The notes beneath the pieces were generated by a model. That model did no database searches, had not been told where the DNA came from, and worked only from the letters and a program-made list of their open reading frames with translations. A stretch of 64,000 nt of DNA from Trema orientale (lineage: Eukaryota > Streptophyta > Magnoliopsida > Rosales > Cannabaceae). The stretch spans positions 272,199 through 336,198 of the forward strand of contig JXTC01000292.1 of NCBI GenBank assembly GCA_002914845.1. Reading direction: 5' to 3'. Both the position numbers and the translations under genes were made by a program. Every line of letters starts with the position of its first letter. Positions within the stretch are counted from its first letter, which is position 1. This document shows positions 35,955 to 48,938 of this stretch, one piece after another.

Positions 35955-38900
35955 TCAGAAATCGAATTCCCCCGTTGCCTGCAGTATATTTGGCAGAATT
36001 TCAGCAGGAAAACCCGAGGCTTAAGGCGATAACAGAAATCCCATGAGGCAATACAATCAATTATTCAACAACTATCCTTACCTTATTAAAGAGAATATCT
36101 TTATTGTTTATGTGCATAATGCCGTCCTTCAGAGTGCATTTCCACCTGCTCTTGGTGCGTGTAACCTACCCAATCAGATACATGAGACAATTTTACGTTA
36201 CCAGGGTAAAAGAGGTTCATCTTCGAAATGAAGAAAGAAAAAGTAAAAGTAGTTTAAAAGATAAAAATAAGCAACTGGCATCAACAACACGGTACATAAA
36301 GAGAGTTTTACCTTGTCAAACTGAGCCAAAACTAAATGCTGTGTGTTTAGCTCCTCTCCTTGATCCACATCATCCAAATCATCATCGTCATTTTCATTCA
36401 ATGGGGGCTCATCATCATCATCCTCTCCAACATCATCTGGAGCTGGAATAGCAGGAGTGCTGGCTGGAAGGTCTAGAGGAAAAAGGTTGAAAAAAGAAAA
36501 CAGTTCCAACATCAAAATGTCACCCACATAAAAGAATATGTTATCAATTTATTTTCATCACAGTACTTACCATTAGGAGCAGGTGTATTTGCTATATTGT
36601 AGTCCTCGTTATAGACTCCTTGATAGTTGTATATCTATAGGGTATAGGTAGAAAGAGAAGGGGATAAGTGAGAACAAAAACTTTTTACAAGAATAAATGG
36701 GGGAATGAAGAGAGAGAGAGAGAGAGAGTAGGGGAAAGCATCTTAATGGTTCTTTATAAAGGTTCAGACTACGTAAGCATAATAGTGCAGCTCACCTAAG
36801 CATGCACGTCATTTAAACAATCCAAAGTTATACTTTAAAGGACCAGCTCCATAAAACAAACCACAGCTTTAAATCAGTCAACATATTTGAAATTTCAAAG
36901 CAACTAACCCATACAGGAATATCAAACTCGCGTCAAAATAAACTTTTTGTCCTTTTAGGCTGCCATAAATACCCAAACATATTTAAAAAAAAAAAAAGAA
37001 AAGAAATAAGAGAGCAACAGACACGAAATCCAAAAAGACCTGTATCTGGGCTGTCAAATGACAAAGCAGATCCTACAGATTAGTAAACAAACTGATTGTT
37101 ATGGCTTTCGTTGAACCTACATGCAAGCTCCTTCTGCATGCCAAAAAACTTGGCATCTCAAGCTTCTCTATCATGCAAAATAATTACTTTCACAGGGAGT
37201 TAAACAAAACTAGACAGACAGTTCACTCACTGACAGATGAGTGTAGAAGCCACGTTAATTTTAAAACAAATCTACCACTACATAGGTATTTATTGCATTA
37301 AAATTTCACCATATATTCTTATAGGCAAGCATCAAAGAATTCAGTTCCACTACTAAATTGTCATAGTTTAGACAGAAGGAATATGAATGAAACAACCAAA
37401 AATATTTATGCATGCCATATGAACATGAATACGTATTTTTATAAGAGCTGAAAAAGCAACAAAAGCCCATCATCGTAAATACACTTACGTTTAACCGGTT
37501 GAAACAACTCGATAAATACACTTACGTTGGGAGTAGAAAGCACATCATCGTAAGGATCAGGAATTGGCCCGTCAAGTTGAGGAATCATTGAGGATGACCT
37601 CAATACACGCTTTAACATCTCACTATTTCCACGTCTACCATATGAAGTGCTTCCTCCAATTATCTGAAAGGTTATATTTACATAATTAAAGAATTGCGTG
37701 CCATAAAGTGATGCTAGTAAAACTAATACGGAAGCGTTAATCCACATACATGTAAATTAAGTCATACAAAGAAAGGCAAAGGTAATAAGTTTATATTTAA
37801 AAGCTATTGTACTCACGGAATGGCTATTAAAAACATACATGAATGACCAATATAACTTGAAGCGTCAACCAAAAAAATTTTCAGGCTATTCCCCTTGCAA
37901 GTTTCTTTTGTAGGAAATACATCAATTACCAATTATCTAATATCTACCAAGAAATGTGAACTTTAGTTTTTAATTTGATGGACAACACTAGGTTTACATA
38001 ATCAGCATTCCACCCAAGTCCTAGACAGACAAAAGGTTAATCAAACCATAGATTCAGCCATCTAAAGAAAACCTTTGTCTTAAAAAAAGTAGTAGGATAC
38101 CATTCCCCTCATGAGGGCAATCACATCCAGATTTAACATTTTTTTATAAGGAACAGATACTTTATAAGATCATACACAAATTCCAAATTCAACAAAATAA
38201 CTGCAATCAATTAATCACTTTCCACAATAGTACACAAATAATCACCAATGACTTATTTGAATATCTAGGTCCTTCATATTGGAGATAATTCATAATAATA
38301 AACAAATATTATTAGGAATTATTGTTTATTATTAGGAATTATCTCCAATACTTCACAGATTTTTTTTCTTTTTAATAAGATACATTTACGGGGCTTAAAC
38401 CCCCCACTCACACACCGAAAAACTTGAACCTAGGTTCTTAATAGATTTAATGTCATTATAAGATATAAATGCACCTCAACAAACGAACACAAGACAAGAA
38501 CTACGATGGATACGGGAAGTGGAATGTGATATAACGACTGCAAAGATACCAACCAACAGTACTTGCACCAGAACAATAAGTCAAGAAAGCGACAATGTTC
38601 TATCACATTAAAATTGAAGGAAAAGCAACCATAGAATATAAAACAAGGAAAACCTTGCCAAGCATAACAGAAATTCTAAAACCTCTTCATAAGAAACAAG
38701 AAAAACGACAAACCTCAATCTCAAAAACCTCAGGGGTGGTATCTCCAGCTCCATCTTGCTGGGGAACAAATCCACTAGCCTGGTACTGTGGAGGAAGTTC
38801 TTCACGTTTCCGCTTTCCAGAAGGCATCGTGAAGAAGTCCTGGAATTTCCACCACAGAAGACACAAGATAAACCATAAAGATGACATGTTGATTGCAGTC

Positions 38901-40287
38901 ACAAGGTTATATCTCCTACAGCAAGAACGATTAAAAAACATAATTTGGAAAGGAGGCATAGAAACCAAAATAGTCTACAACACTCTTTAACCATGAATTT
39001 TCTTCAAATCAGAAACCATTCATTTTTCCTAACTTCTTTTGAATGTACAACAAGGCTTACCTGTGTGGAGGATTGATGAGAGGTCCCTCTGTCCACCTCA
39101 TCCCGCCCTTCCACATAAGCTACAACCACACAACAATAATTACTACAGAACCATAGAGACAAAAATAAAGCTTTACAATAATATACAACCATGCTTACCA
39201 ATGTTAACATCCAGTGGAGGTCGCTGGCTCATCCAAGGTGAAGGAGGTTGCTACAATAATGAATAAAGAACGTTATCACTTATTATCTTTAAGCAATCCA
39301 AAGAACTGAATCAAGAACCAAATTTCAACCACTCTTAACCAAAGATATAATTCCCTTAAGCATTTAAAAGAGAATTAGCTGTGTGTGTGATGTACCCATC
39401 TAAGCGAGTTATAAATAGTTAACCCTTCACAATGATATCACCAAAACACAAGAAACAGACCAAATGTGGGGTTTACCATGTATGGACTAGGCCTTCCCGA
39501 TTTCTGCTCAGCGTTGCCACCGCCGGGTCCGCCTGTGCTACCACCGTTATCGTTCCCAGATGCAGGATAGTCAGTAGGTCCAGTGGGAATATTGTAGATG
39601 TCAGCAGTCCCTGGTAAAGGTGTTTGAATGGGAGTCTGTAACGGCGTCTACATTTCAAAAAGCCCACATCAACTATGCAATATAAAGAAAGAACTCTATT
39701 CGTAAATAAACACAAGTAAACATTATTGACATAGAAAACTAACAGCAACGACTCACCGGAGGAAAGAGCATATCAGCTGTTGGAGTTTCATACTCCTCGG
39801 TCCCCTCATACGGCACATTAAGATCATGAACTGGAGTAATTGGACCACCGGCTGTGGTCTTGGCTGCACCGGACCTCTCAATGGGGTTATTCACTACACC
39901 GGCTTGCATCATTTTCGCCTCCCACATCTAAAAATTTCCCAAAACGAAACTGGATCAACTAAACCACAACTTAAAAAGAATCCCCATAGAGAAATTAAAC
40001 CCTCAAATCTCACACAAATCTCAAAACCCTAAAAGAAGATCGGATCCAGCCCCCTTTACTACTCTGCTATAAAAACCGCCAAAACCCTTTTCAGGACTAG
40101 ATAATATGAAATGAAGAACGAAATCACACAAAAATTAGTAGCTAAAGAGGAAAATTATCGATTAAATTACTCCTTGAAGCTCCTTAAGGACGTCTTCACC
40201 GGGACCGTTGTTGATGAACTCGTCTCGAACCTTGGTGACAACATCTTCGATAACACTGACATAGACACTGCTCGTTGAAGTCGCCAT
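35955..40287 (-). CDS. TFIIA-L: Transcription initiation factor IIA large (alpha/beta) subunit
   Basis: Eleven exons (40171-40287, 39757-39927, 39477-39647, 39199-39250, 39061-39119, 38714-38839, 37526-37663, 36571-36634, 36312-36472, 36082-36165, 35955-35978) give 388 residues. The protein binds TBP and TFIIA-gamma at core promoters in the nucleus. Residues 1-55 form the alpha helical part (VYVSVIEDVVTKVRDEFINNG). Next are HDLNVPYEGTEEYETPTADM and a Pro/Thr-rich linker. An acidic block (GEDDDDEPPLNENDDDD) leads into the beta-barrel segment (LVLAQFDKVTRTKSRWKC, KDGIMHIN), and the end is ATGEFDF, as in other plant TFIIA-L. The last exon has only 24 coding bases. QLDG at residues 261-264 matches the taspase cleavage consensus. 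Telo-box-like AAACCCTA occurs in the leader (about 40465-40472) and in intron 1. Confidence 0.95.
38278..38349. mobile_element. Small foldback element in TFIIA-L intron 6
   Basis: ATTGGAGATAATTC at 38278 recurs inverted as GAATTATCTCCAAT ending at 38349, with TAATAATAAACAA against TTGTTTATTATTA continuing inward. The 72 bases fold almost end to end. It lies between exons 6 (38714-38839) and 7 (37526-37663). It could be a small MITE remnant. Confidence 0.6.
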
Positions 40288-42461
40288 TTATTTCTCGATG
40301 ATTCCTTTCCGCTACTCCTCGTTCTACCTTCGATGTATATTACTACAATTTCGAATCGAAGATGGATTTTCTCGGGAAAAAACGGGATAGAAAATATCCT
40401 TAGCTTAGGAGAGAAAATCTAGGGCTTCCAAGAATCGAATCATGAAATCGGAACGGAAGAAGGGGTCTAGGGTTTGGGGAACAGAACGAGACGTTGTGAG
40501 AGAGAGAAGAGAGGAGAGAGAGGGGCGGACCAGAAAAGGAGAATAAAGAGTGCAATATAAATAGGTTTGCATCCGATTATAAGCGTGGGTCCACGTGTCG
40601 AAATCTGCACAATCCTGATATTTCGGACAACCTTCTTTTTTGGTAAAATGCTTTGGGCTTAAGCTTTTCAGCAAATTAAAAAAAAAAAAAAAAATGCTCT
40701 CTTCACCGCCCTTGTCTATCTATCCGTTCGACGATTTAATTTTCTGAGATGCCCTTTCTTATTTTTTTTTATTTTTTTTTTGGGAGCAAATTGTGTAATA
40801 CTGTGATTGATGGATAGACGAGGAGAACTTGCAAAGCTAGGATCCAAATCACACAAAGCTGCATCTCAGTCGTCCATTACTACACTTGATTCGCTACACT
40901 GTAGGCCCCACTTGTCTTTTTTTATCGGTCCAGATCGTACGCCTGAGAACTGCCACCATTATCATATGTGTCATCCATACAGAAGTAGCGCGTTCTTTTT
41001 TCTTTATTGAGGTCGCAGTGAAGGATATTTGAATTGTTTGATAACATTGCTGCGAGAAATACTAACGAGAGTGAGTTTGTCCTTCTTGGATTAACTTTTA
41101 CTTTTCTTCTTAGAGACTGTAATTTCTATTCCCATAATTTTGCTAAATGGGTTTTGTCATGTAATTTGAGTGGAGATATCAAACTTGATACTGTACCTAA
41201 TACAGTATTTTGTAACTCTGTTGAATGAGACTCTCGTAATTATTGAGGTCCTAAATTTTAATGAAATTGAAGATTTTAACCCCAAAAAAGAGAGTGAGTT
41301 TGTCTTTGTCATGTAATTTGACTGGAGATGTCGAACTTGATACTGTACCTAGTACAGTCTTTTGTAACTCGGTTGAATAGGACCCTCGTAGTTATTGAGG
41401 TCCAACCGTCCAAGGTTTTAATGAAATTGACGATTTTAACTCAAAAAAAGAGAGTGAGTTTGTCCTTCTCCTTGTATATTAAGATCATTTAGGCCTACTT
41501 TAGCCTTTTAACAAAAAATATTTTTTGAATAATATATAGGTCAAAAGGTATTTAGTAAAAACCTAAAAATAAGATTATTCAATAATTTTTAACAAAATTA
41601 TAAGGTCAACTTTGACTTTTAGTTTATGACTATTTTTTAATGAATAAATCATAATGGCTAAAATGCCCTCACTTAAAGTAAAAATTCCAAATATTTAATT
41701 GAGTTTATTTTTATATCATTTTTTAAAAAAAATTATTAATATATTTAAATCATAATTGATTAAAATACTCTTCAATTAGTTATTTTGAAGTAGCCAAATT
41801 AATTCTTTATTGAAAATTTAAATTCAGATGAAAATAAAGTAAATTAAAATAAAATAAAATAAAATAAATTTAATTAAGTTTATTTTCATATCAATTCTTT
41901 TTTTTTTAAAAAAGTATTAATATGTTTAGTATGTACAAAATATGCATAATTGTGAAAAATATTAATAAGCTCTTTCCATAAATATGTATAATTATATAAT
42001 GATATTTATTTTAGTCATTTTATATTTGCACAATAATTCAGCCATACAGTTTACCAAATAATTTAATACAACTTTTTCAAGTCATAGCACTTTAACATTA
42101 TAGTTTACCAAACACTCAGCTACTTTACGCTACAGCGGATTTTTCTTTCAGCACAGCTAAAAGTATTTTCCTTAAAATCTACAGCTCTACCAAACTGGCC
42201 CTTAGTAATACGGAGATAAAAGTGTGTGACAATATCATAAATAATAAGAACTAGTAGATTAGAAATGCTATATATAAGTTTATTTACATCCAAAAGTGAG
42301 ATAGACAAAGGAGTCCAAGTGTTACTAGCAATTCTCCGATTGGTATACTAATAAGACAAATGAACTATTATTTCACACTTAAAAAGATTTTAGGATATAT
42401 TTCATTACTCATGATTTTAAAAAAATATGTGTATATATATAAGCTAAATCTAAAAATGAAT
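40288..42461. other. Intergenic, AT-rich; no gene
   Basis: TFIIA-L leader and promoter to about 40.6 kb, then AT-rich DNA with the tandem repeat below. Frames near 40807 and 41034 show no domain. Confidence 0.45.
41153..41466. repeat. Two-copy tandem repeat, unit about 152-162 bases
   Basis: TTTGTCATGTAATTTGA starts both units (41153 and 41305), and both contain ACTTGATACTGTACCTA and TTTTAATGAAATTGA and end in AGAGAGTGAGTTTGTC. The last phrase also occurs just before, near 41067, so an older third unit may have been there. The second unit has about ten extra bases. Confidence 0.85.
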
Positions 42462-43250
42462 TGTAACATCCCCCAATTCTACACATGTACGTAAGGATAT
42501 TTGTATAAATATTTAGTGTAATCAGTAGACACTACTCGACTTAGAACTGATAAGATAGTAGAAAATTAAAAACTTTTTAAATCTTTCTAGAAGTAATAAC
42601 AAAATTCCACTCATAATTATACATAGTCTAATGTATACGTATACACATACTCACAAAGTAGACCTCTCATACAAATATTCATAATATACACAAACTCAAA
42701 ATATGTACAAAATTCTCTATCAGAAAACCACAGTGTCAAAATGCTCATATACATAAGCCGTGGTCGGAAAGTCGACACTCCTCCTCCTCCAAACTCACAT
42801 ATCAGCAATATCCCCAGTTATATAAGAATGCATATGAGTATAGAACTCAGTAAGTAACAAGTACAAATGCGACGTGCATATACCAGAAAATGGATGCTTG
42901 TATGATTGGGATCCCCTTATATATTATATTACCTGACAAGACCGTGAATCGCATACTGAGCTACTTAAATAACTAATAACTCATCGTAAGCTGTCGTATA
43001 GAGATCTGGAGTCCCAAATACATCTCAAACTTCTCTATGTACTGCAGAGGTCCTCCCCATACCGCTATCAGAGTGCTCCTAAAGGAACTAAATAATGTCC
43101 TTGAAGGAACCTAATAATATCCCCAGAGGAACCAGATAATGTCCCCGAAGGAACCAGATATTTAGGCGCTGGCCCGCCACACCATATTCACCAATACTCG
43201 TCTGACAATATAAATACACTATATGTTCATGCCTTATGTATGTCAGAATA
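42462..43250 (-). mobile_element. LTR-like fossil fragment
   Basis: The stretch opens with TGTAACATCCCCCAATT, the reverse of the GGGGATGTTACA end common in plant LTRs, and continues as moderately GC-rich DNA unlike its surroundings. No coding parts or second LTR are seen, and the other end is not clear. It looks like an old solo LTR or fragment, broken, perhaps of the Ty3/gypsy kin. A four-unit minisatellite lies inside at about 43077-43160. Confidence 0.35.
43077..43160. repeat. Four-unit minisatellite, about 22 bases each
   Basis: Successive variants of GAAGGAACCAGATAATGTCC, diverged by a few bases between units, inside the LTR-like fragment. Confidence 0.8.
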
Positions 43251-46200
43251 GCAGATTTAGATGTTTATGCTTGAGGCATACCAAAATAACAGATACAATT
43301 TTTTTTTTTTTTCCATATAATCCAAGGATCCAAAGATTCACAGAAACAAATAATTCTTTCATTGCATGTGTAACACTAATTATTTTGATTCTGGACTTCC
43401 TTGAGTTTTTTTGTGAAATGCCATCTGCTCTTGGTATAGTTGACGTGCCCCTATGATTTTTTTTTTTTAAGATAATGAAAATATGTTTGTGATACTACAA
43501 AATTATAGCTTGAAATTGACAAATTCTCAATATATTCTAAACAAGAGAATATAAAACACCTAACATAAGGACTTAAAAAAAATGCTATATCATTAATTCA
43601 GTACAGAATTAAAAGAAAGCTCTCATTTTTTATCTAATGATTAAGACCGCAGTAGACACAAACAAAGAAATTAAGACTTATCAAAGTCTAAAGTTGACAA
43701 TAGGAACAAATTAAATTTCTCATATACACATGTATCAAACTATAGTAAATTTTATTTCCTTAAGTATAAGCACATATATAATAGAATAAACAAAATTGAA
43801 AGAAAGAAATCCGTACATAAAAATTCATATTGTCCTAACATATATACACAAACAGATCCAAGTAAAAGAATTGGCTTGGGTTGAAGTAAGTAAATTCAAA
43901 CGTGGCTTAATGTTAATTAAATACAAAAAATCTTTTTCATAACCTGTATAAAATCAGCCACACAAAAATACAAATTGAAATACTCCATCAAAGATATATG
44001 TAAACCTAAGCATCATCAACTATCACAAACAAAGAGAACATAAAATAGTATTAACATAAAATAAACTTTTTGAAAGTATTTGCTTTATCTCTATACTACA
44101 ATTAAAAGTGGAAGTTATAATTTAAAGACTCCACTTACTAGTATGAGTGCAATGTAAACCAAAGGAAGAGGGAAATACCTTTTTGAGTACTAGGAACTTA
44201 TATAAATTAATTGAAGTGATTCTTTGTCAAAAAGAAACATTCTACTATGATGGTTGGACAAAATAAATGGATATCGAAAAGAGATCTTGGGATGGCTGAT
44301 AAAAAAAGAGATGTTTCTATCGGGGCAGTGAAAAAATTTTATCAACTATGTACATGGCTCACAAAAGTGCCGACTTTGATAAAGTCGGTTATTATTCACT
44401 CTAATATATATATATGTTGCCAATCCAGTAGGTATTTTTTTTTTTACCTATATGTAGGTATTTTTTTTTAACCGTTGGATCATCATCTAATAATGATCTA
44501 ACGGCTATAATGATGTGCATAAAAAGACATGCATCATTAATGCTATTTCTCTTTCTTACTTTTTAATATAAAAAAATGTGCAAAAAAAATTTTCATTGGC
44601 CAAATTGATACCTATGTATAGGTAAAAAAAAAAAATACCTACTGGATTGGTGCCCATATATATATATATATATTTGTATCAGTGAGTGAAAATGAGACTT
44701 ATAAATAAAGTCTAACACTAGAATATAAGTAACACAATTAAAAGATGTGATGAACTAGTTCTCAGTATAAATAACACAATAACGATAATTAGACTCGCAC
44801 AGTAAATTAAGAAAATTATACCAATAAAATATAACAAACTTACCTATTAAATCATTTTTCTAATGTAACGAAATAATAATCTTAGTCATATTGAAATAAT
44901 TGATTTACTAAATACACACGTGTAATATTATTATAGTTAACTCACGACACATCAAATTTGTACCCGAGTCTATACGAGCATTTCACTGTAAGAATTCCTT
45001 AATAATAATGTTAATAAAATAACAAAATTTTAAAGTAAAATCTTCAGAATTATATGAGTATAAATGACATAATTAAATAATGTAATGTCATATTATCATT
45101 GGCTATATAAGGAACTGGGTGTCATATTAAATTTTAAGATATCACATGAATATTAGGATATTGTATTCTCTATACTATTGTCTAGTATAAAATTTATGAT
45201 TTAATCTTCAAACTAATATTTTTACTATCATCTATTAGTTCATTTAATCGTGTTTATTGATCAATACATACTTATGCATGACTTTAATGTGATTTGATAT
45301 AAGTAACTAACATATGAAAAGGGTGAATATCGAGAATCAGATCATATGATTTGACATAATTCAATGATATACTAAATAGGATAAATTTTAGTGAATCATA
45401 TCACGCCCTATAGGTCAGATTATTATTAAGTCAACAAGTAAAAGACGGTTACCATACAAGACTACAATTAACTATGGCATAATCACCTAGAATAACAAGT
45501 GAGTTTAATATTCTGAGATATTTAAATTCTTACTAGGCAACGGTCTAGATGCGACCGAAAAATGATGAGAGCGAGCGTAGAAAGCCTAACATTAGCCCTA
45601 TAAAATGAAGGGTGATCGTTATTGGAAATTATAAACTAGGATGGACAAAATTAAGGTCTTGTTTATGGCAAATTACTAAGCATTTATTAACTATAATTTA
45701 TGCCATTACTATAATATATTATTATAGTATTTATACCTAATTATCACTCATCATTTATTCGTATTCTATTATTTTAAATTATTTAGATTTATCCCTATCA
45801 TAATATTTGCTAATTTCTACCAGTCATTATTTTTGTGCTTCATACTTAAATCATAGTATAGGTGAGATATCATCATATTTTTGGGAGAAATTAAAATTAA
45901 GGACAAGTTTAGAATATAAAATCTTGTTTGTGTTGTGAACTGTTAATTGCTTAGTGGCATCCATGACAACATATTAAGATAAGTAATTCAAACCCTTATA
46001 AATCCAATAATTTTCCTATGTTTTGCCAATGTGATATTTAGTTCACTCACTAAACAATCTTCCATCGAACGAAATACCACGACCTAACTTAAGGCCCAAA
46101 TATTCACCCTCAAATATTAACATCTTTTATTCCCATAATGTAAATGTCTTATACTCCACATCATTGTTTGTATTAGCATAATATACTAAGGGGACTTCAC

Positions 46201-46717
46201 ATAATAATCTCAATCTGAATGGGTGAATAAATTTGTTCGATTGAATTATTGAGATCAACTTATGAGTCAAAATAATTATGCTTAAGGCTTCATCTGATAT
46301 CATTTTTTGGCTTGGGACTCCAACCTAAAATGTTAACTTATAAAAAGAAGTACCCTAACCTCTCATATACCTAATTATTAAGGGCTTAAATTTGGAGAAC
46401 AAAATATGTTATCTTCAATCAAGTGTAGCCAACCTTTAATACTCATTCGCCACCTTTAGTTCCTATTGATACACAATGTTTTGCTCTCTTTTTTGTTTTA
46501 TTCAACAATTTTTGGTTGAACAATAAAAATATATTTTATTGTTAAATTATTCTTTAGTGTTGTATGAGGAAATTTTGAGTGTATTTAAGATTTTGTTGTG
46601 AGAGAATTTAGTTAGATGATGTTCTCTTATATGTTTATAATGGAATTTTTTCATTGTCTTTGAGCAACAAACGTAGACCAAAAGTTGAACCATGCTAATC
46701 ATTGTGTTTCTTGTTGA
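43251..46717. other. AT-rich gene-poor DNA up to assembly gap
   Basis: No coding frame with domain content; many short A/T repeats. It contains the foldback element at 44.4 kb. Nothing else could be recognised. Confidence 0.45.
44416..44655. mobile_element. MITE with ~45-base terminal inverted repeats
   Basis: The left end (44416) reads GTTGCCAATCCAGTAGGTA, then a T run and ACCTATATGTAGGTA. The right end is its reverse complement with few changes (TACCTATGTATAGGTA, an A run, TACCTACTGGATTGG). Inside, CCGTTGGATCAT and ATGATCTAACGG form a second hairpin. It is flanked on both sides by (TA)n, which suggests insertion into a TA-rich target but hides the duplication. There is no coding capacity. 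Confidence 0.75.
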
Positions 46718-47642
46718 NNNNNNNNNNNNNNNNNNNNNNNNNNNNNNNNNNNNNNNNNNNNNNNNNNNNNNNNNNNNNNNNNNNNNNNNNNNNNNNNNNN
46801 NNNNNNNNNNNNNNNNNNNNNNNNNNNNNNNNNNNNNNNNNNNNNNNNNNNNNNNNNNNNNNNNNNNNNNNNNNNNNNNNNNNNNNNNNNNNNNNNNNNN
46901 NNNNNNNNNNNNNNNNNNNNNNNNNNNNNNNNNNNNNNNNNNNNNNNNNNNNNNNNNNNNNNNNNNNNNNNNNNNNNNNNNNNNNNNNNNNNNNNNNNNN
47001 NNNNNNNNNNNNNNNNNNNNNNNNNNNNNNNNNNNNNNNNNNNNNNNNNNNNNNNNNNNNNNNNNNNNNNNNNNNNNNNNNNNNNNNNNNNNNNNNNNNN
47101 NNNNNNNNNNNNNNNNNNNNNNNNNNNNNNNNNNNNNNNNNNNNNNNNNNNNNNNNNNNNNNNNNNNNNNNNNNNNNNNNNNNNNNNNNNNNNNNNNNNN
47201 NNNNNNNNNNNNNNNNNNNNNNNNNNNNNNNNNNNNNNNNNNNNNNNNNNNNNNNNNNNNNNNNNNNNNNNNNNNNNNNNNNNNNNNNNNNNNNNNNNNN
47301 NNNNNNNNNNNNNNNNNNNNNNNNNNNNNNNNNNNNNNNNNNNNNNNNNNNNNNNNNNNNNNNNNNNNNNNNNNNNNNNNNNNNNNNNNNNNNNNNNNNN
47401 NNNNNNNNNNNNNNNNNNNNNNNNNNNNNNNNNNNNNNNNNNNNNNNNNNNNNNNNNNNNNNNNNNNNNNNNNNNNNNNNNNNNNNNNNNNNNNNNNNNN
47501 NNNNNNNNNNNNNNNNNNNNNNNNNNNNNNNNNNNNNNNNNNNNNNNNNNNNNNNNNNNNNNNNNNNNNNNNNNNNNNNNNNNNNNNNNNNNNNNNNNNN
47601 NNNNNNNNNNNNNNNNNNNNNNNNNNNNNNNNNNNNNNNNNN
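46718..47642. other. Assembly gap of 925 N
   Basis: Unknown sequence. The right flank is a tandem repeat, which may be the reason the assembly failed. The open frames that span it are meaningless. Confidence 0.99.
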
Positions 47643-48150
47643 AAATGAAAAATATTTTTAGTTCAAACTTATTTTGTTTCCTAAAAAAAAAATTGGTTAC
47701 GACTATACTTGAAACCAGAAACCAAATTAATATTGAGTAGTATAGAGTAGAAACTAAATTTGTTTCGAGTAGTAACTAGAAACCAATTTGGGTAACTAAT
47801 CTTTGCAACTGATTACTATGGAAACTAGAAAAACCAAATTCATACTCAGTAGTTTTGAGTAGAAACCTGTAACAATTAGTTTCTCAGTTACTTGAGAAAC
47901 TAAATTAGTTTTTCAGGTTATCAGTTACCTAAAAAACCAAATTGATTTCTTATTTTCTATAATAATAACAAAATAAAATGAAAAATATTTTTAGTTCAAA
48001 CTAATTTGGTTTCCTAAAAAAAAAAATTTAGTTATAGTTATTCTTGAAACCAAAAACTAAATTGGTATTGAGTAGTAAGAAATTGGTCTCTCATTTTCTA
48101 TGACAATAATAAAATAAAAGGAAAAATATTTTATTCTAAAAAAAAATCAA
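47643..48150. repeat. Diverged tandem repeat at gap edge
   Basis: AAATGAAAAATATTTTTAG with the following TTCAAACT and a TTTCCTAAAAAAAA phrase starts at 47643 and again near 47976; a shorter version (GGAAAAATATTTTATTC) comes near 48119. The words ACCAAATT and GAAACCA recur throughout in between. The repeat reaches the N run, so the true array is probably longer. Confidence 0.7.
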
Positions 48151-48792
48151 ACAAGAAAAAATTATAATGGGAGGAGTAGAAAAAAATAAAATGATAAAGA
48201 GTAAGAAAAGAAGTAATTTTTAAAAACATAAAATGGAAAAAAAATTAAATTAAGGTAGAAAAAAAAAAGAAAAAAGTGAAATAGGTTGCCTGGGTTTGAG
48301 CCCAAGTTCCAAATGATAAATTTTAAGGTCTTACCAATATGTCGCAAAGTCTTCTATAGTATATTTGCACTTTACATCTATAATAATGGTTTCAGAAAAT
48401 GAGGACGAAAATTATGAAAACACCATCGCATTTTCTAGCTGAAATAATTAGAAAGATGTCCACTAAGATCGTACGAAAAATAAATAATTTGAGAAGGTCG
48501 TATTTTTGGTATTTTTTCTTAAAACTTAGGTAAAAGTGTCCTAAATCCTTTTTATTTTGCATTTACCCTCGAATTAACCATATATTTCCCAAAATGACAA
48601 AATTTATCTTTAGAATTATAACTAGTAACGAAAATCGACCATAAAAATTTGTTTTGGAAATGTTTTTACACGATCAATTTGGAGAAAATAATCCCATAGG
48701 AAATATTCATAGGAAAAGATTCATTACTATCCACTAATTTAGTAATATGAAATTATCATATCTCGAAAAGACAAAGTCAATTAAAAAAAAAT

Positions 48793-48938
48793 GGGGGGCT
48801 ACAGTAGGAGCGCCCCTACGTAAGGCCCCCTTTATACGCCGTTTGATGGGAATCTGTGGGGAATCTGTTTATACACAGATTCCCATCAAACGGTGTATAG
48901 ACAGAGCCCTACGTAGGGACGCCTTACTGTAGACGCGC
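48793..48938 (+). mobile_element. Foldback MITE, copy 1
   Basis: The 146-base element starts GGGGCTACAGTAGGAGCG and ends ACTGTAGACGCGC, and is self-complementary nearly throughout (GATGGGAATCTGTG near 48846 against ACAGATTCCCATC near 48877). Each end carries the CCCTACGTAGGG type palindrome or a variant. It is flanked by A runs on both sides. Related copies are at 63454 and 63812. Confidence 0.85.

Noticed and set aside
36712-36729. (AG)n run in TFIIA-L intron 8 as a regulatory GAGA element
   Set aside because: A plain microsatellite within an intron; nothing supports a role.
46692-47661. Two frames of more than 300 codons
   Set aside because: They consist of translated N.
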